Shown here: piece after piece, positions 63,344-64,000 of the stretch
Layout of the letters: the number at the start of each line of letters is the position of its first letter
Position numbering within the stretch: position 1 is the first letter of the stretch
Assembly (NCBI RefSeq): GCF_027568395.1
Contig: NZ_JANKZL010000007.1
Span: forward strand, 1-64,000
From: Aminobacter sp. HY435
Lineage (GTDB): Bacteria > Pseudomonadota > Alphaproteobacteria > Rhizobiales > Rhizobiaceae
Direction: 5' to 3'
Length of the DNA stretch: 64,000 bases
Notes under the pieces: model-generated
The model's database searches: none
What the model was told of the DNA's origin: nothing
The model's input: only the letters and a program-made list of their open reading frames with translations
Translations under genes and position numbers: made by a program

Positions 63344-64000
63344 ATGGCCATCGCATTTACTTTTCCAGGGCAGGGCAGCCAGGCTGTCGGAATGGGCAAG
63401 GAATTGGCCGATGCATTTCCCGAAGCGCGCCACGTTTTCGAGGAAGTCGATGACGCGCTCGGCGAGAAGCTTTCGCAGCTGATCTGGGAAGGGCCGGAAG
63501 ACAAGCTGACCCTGACGGCCAACGCCCAGCCGGCGCTGATGGCTGTTTCGATTGCCGCGATGCGCGCGCTCGAATCGCGCGGCTTCTCGCTCAAGGACAA
63601 GGTTTCTTATGTCGCCGGTCATTCGCTCGGCGAATACTCCGCACTCGCCGCCGCCGGTTTCGTCACTGTTGGCGACGCCGCCCGCCTGCTGCGCATTCGT
63701 GGCGACGCCATGCAGGCGGCCGTTCCGGCCGGGCAGGGCGCCATGGCAGCAATCATCGGCCTCGATCAGGGTGATGTCGACGCGGCCTGCGCCGAAGCGG
63801 CCCAGGGTTCGGTCTGCCAGATTGCCAATGACAATGGCGGCGGCCAACTGGTCATCTCCGGCGAGAAGGCGGCTGTCGAACGCGCTGCCGCGCTTTGCAC
63901 CGCAAAGGGCGCCAAGCGCGCGCTGATGCTGCAGGTCTCCGCCCCGTTCCATTCGGCGCTGATGGCGCCTGCTGCCGAAAAGATGCGCGAGGCGCTGGCG
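63344..64000 (+). CDS. fabD: Malonyl-CoA:ACP transacylase, cut by the window edge
   Basis: Transfers malonyl from CoA to acyl carrier protein at the start of fatty acid synthesis. The first 219 codons are present with no stop. They show MAIAFTFPGQGSQAVGMGKE, the nucleophile elbow AGHSLGEYSALAAAG (Ser94), the Arg in LLRIRGDAMQ and the catalytic His in SAPFHSALM (near 204). The reading frame runs off the end at base 64000; about 95 more residues are expected. GGAGA lies upstream of the ATG. Confidence 0.96.
   Translation, partial: MAIAFTFPGQGSQAVGMGKELADAFPEARHVFEEVDDALGEKLSQLIWEGPEDKLTLTANAQPALMAVSIAAMRALESRGFSLKDKVSYVAGHSLGEYSALAAAGFVTVGDAARLLRIRGDAMQAAVPAGQGAMAAIIGLDQGDVDAACAEAAQGSVCQIANDNGGGQLVISGEKAAVERAAALCTAKGAKRALMLQVSAPFHSALMAPAAEKMREALA

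Overview
The window reads as a chromosomal segment of an alphaproteobacterium of the order Hyphomicrobiales, most likely Mesorhizobium or a close Phyllobacteriaceae relative. The grounds are high GC coding sequence, the order rpsF-rpsR-rplI ... dnaB ... radA-cvpA-purF, Rhizobiales-type small proteins (TIGR02301, Omp25/31-like barrel, DUF4287), CTTGAC-N17-CTATAT-like promoters and rhizobial palindromic repeat elements. No rRNA, tRNA, CRISPR array, prophage or complete insertion sequence was recognised; genes lie close together on both strands.

Layout. 1-126: tail of an IS5-family transposase, cut by the window edge. 362-5094: NAD-dependent formate dehydrogenase, a pentapeptide-repeat protein, a TIM-barrel isomerase-like protein, and a MarR regulator divergent from an EamA exporter with a clear palindromic operator. 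5204-11904: peptidase T, MFS exporter, recO, a thioesterase and a very large DUF2339 membrane protein. 11927-14256: relic of an outer-membrane barrel, an intact paralogue and an MFS transporter. 14492-15801: ECF sigma factor and anti-sigma factor. 16042-18605: a two-gene unit joining a GNAT/C39-peptidase fusion to a RimK-like ATP-grasp ligase, the best candidate here for an uncharacterised peptide-modifying system. 18658-21294: ArsR regulator, AHSA1/SRPBCC protein, atypical SDR and glutathione S-transferase.

21299-28148: HD hydrolase, YgfZ, dihydroorotase-like protein, secreted proteins, NUDIX, SRAP peptidase, LysE exporter and a 51-residue protein. 28596-36478: cysS, VOC protein, three tandem GFA paralogues, prolyl aminopeptidase, citramalate synthase (with a palindromic repeat at its start), RarD and a second GST. 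36488-45000: LOG-family hydrolase, LysM protein, ArsR plus Atm1-type ABC exporter, and a phospholipid block (psd, pssA and an acyltransferase/acyl-ACP synthetase fusion). 45206-49037: DMT transporter, OsmC, lectin-like secreted protein, SDR and DoxX.

49149-63120: mostly minus-strand housekeeping genes: purF, cvpA, radA and dnaB, then a module of a plus-strand autotransporter, ynfA and cyclopropane fatty acid synthase set between dnaB and the ribosomal genes rplI, rpsR and rpsF, then an alkaline-phosphatase-superfamily phosphoglycerol transferase. The window ends inside fabD on the plus strand. Many neighbouring genes overlap by 1-4 bases (recO/thioesterase, GNAT-C39/ATP-grasp, ArsR/SRPBCC, the GFA series into pip, ygfZ/HD, rpsF/rpsR), which suggests operons. 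Calls are from reading the sequence and its translations; no database search was possible.
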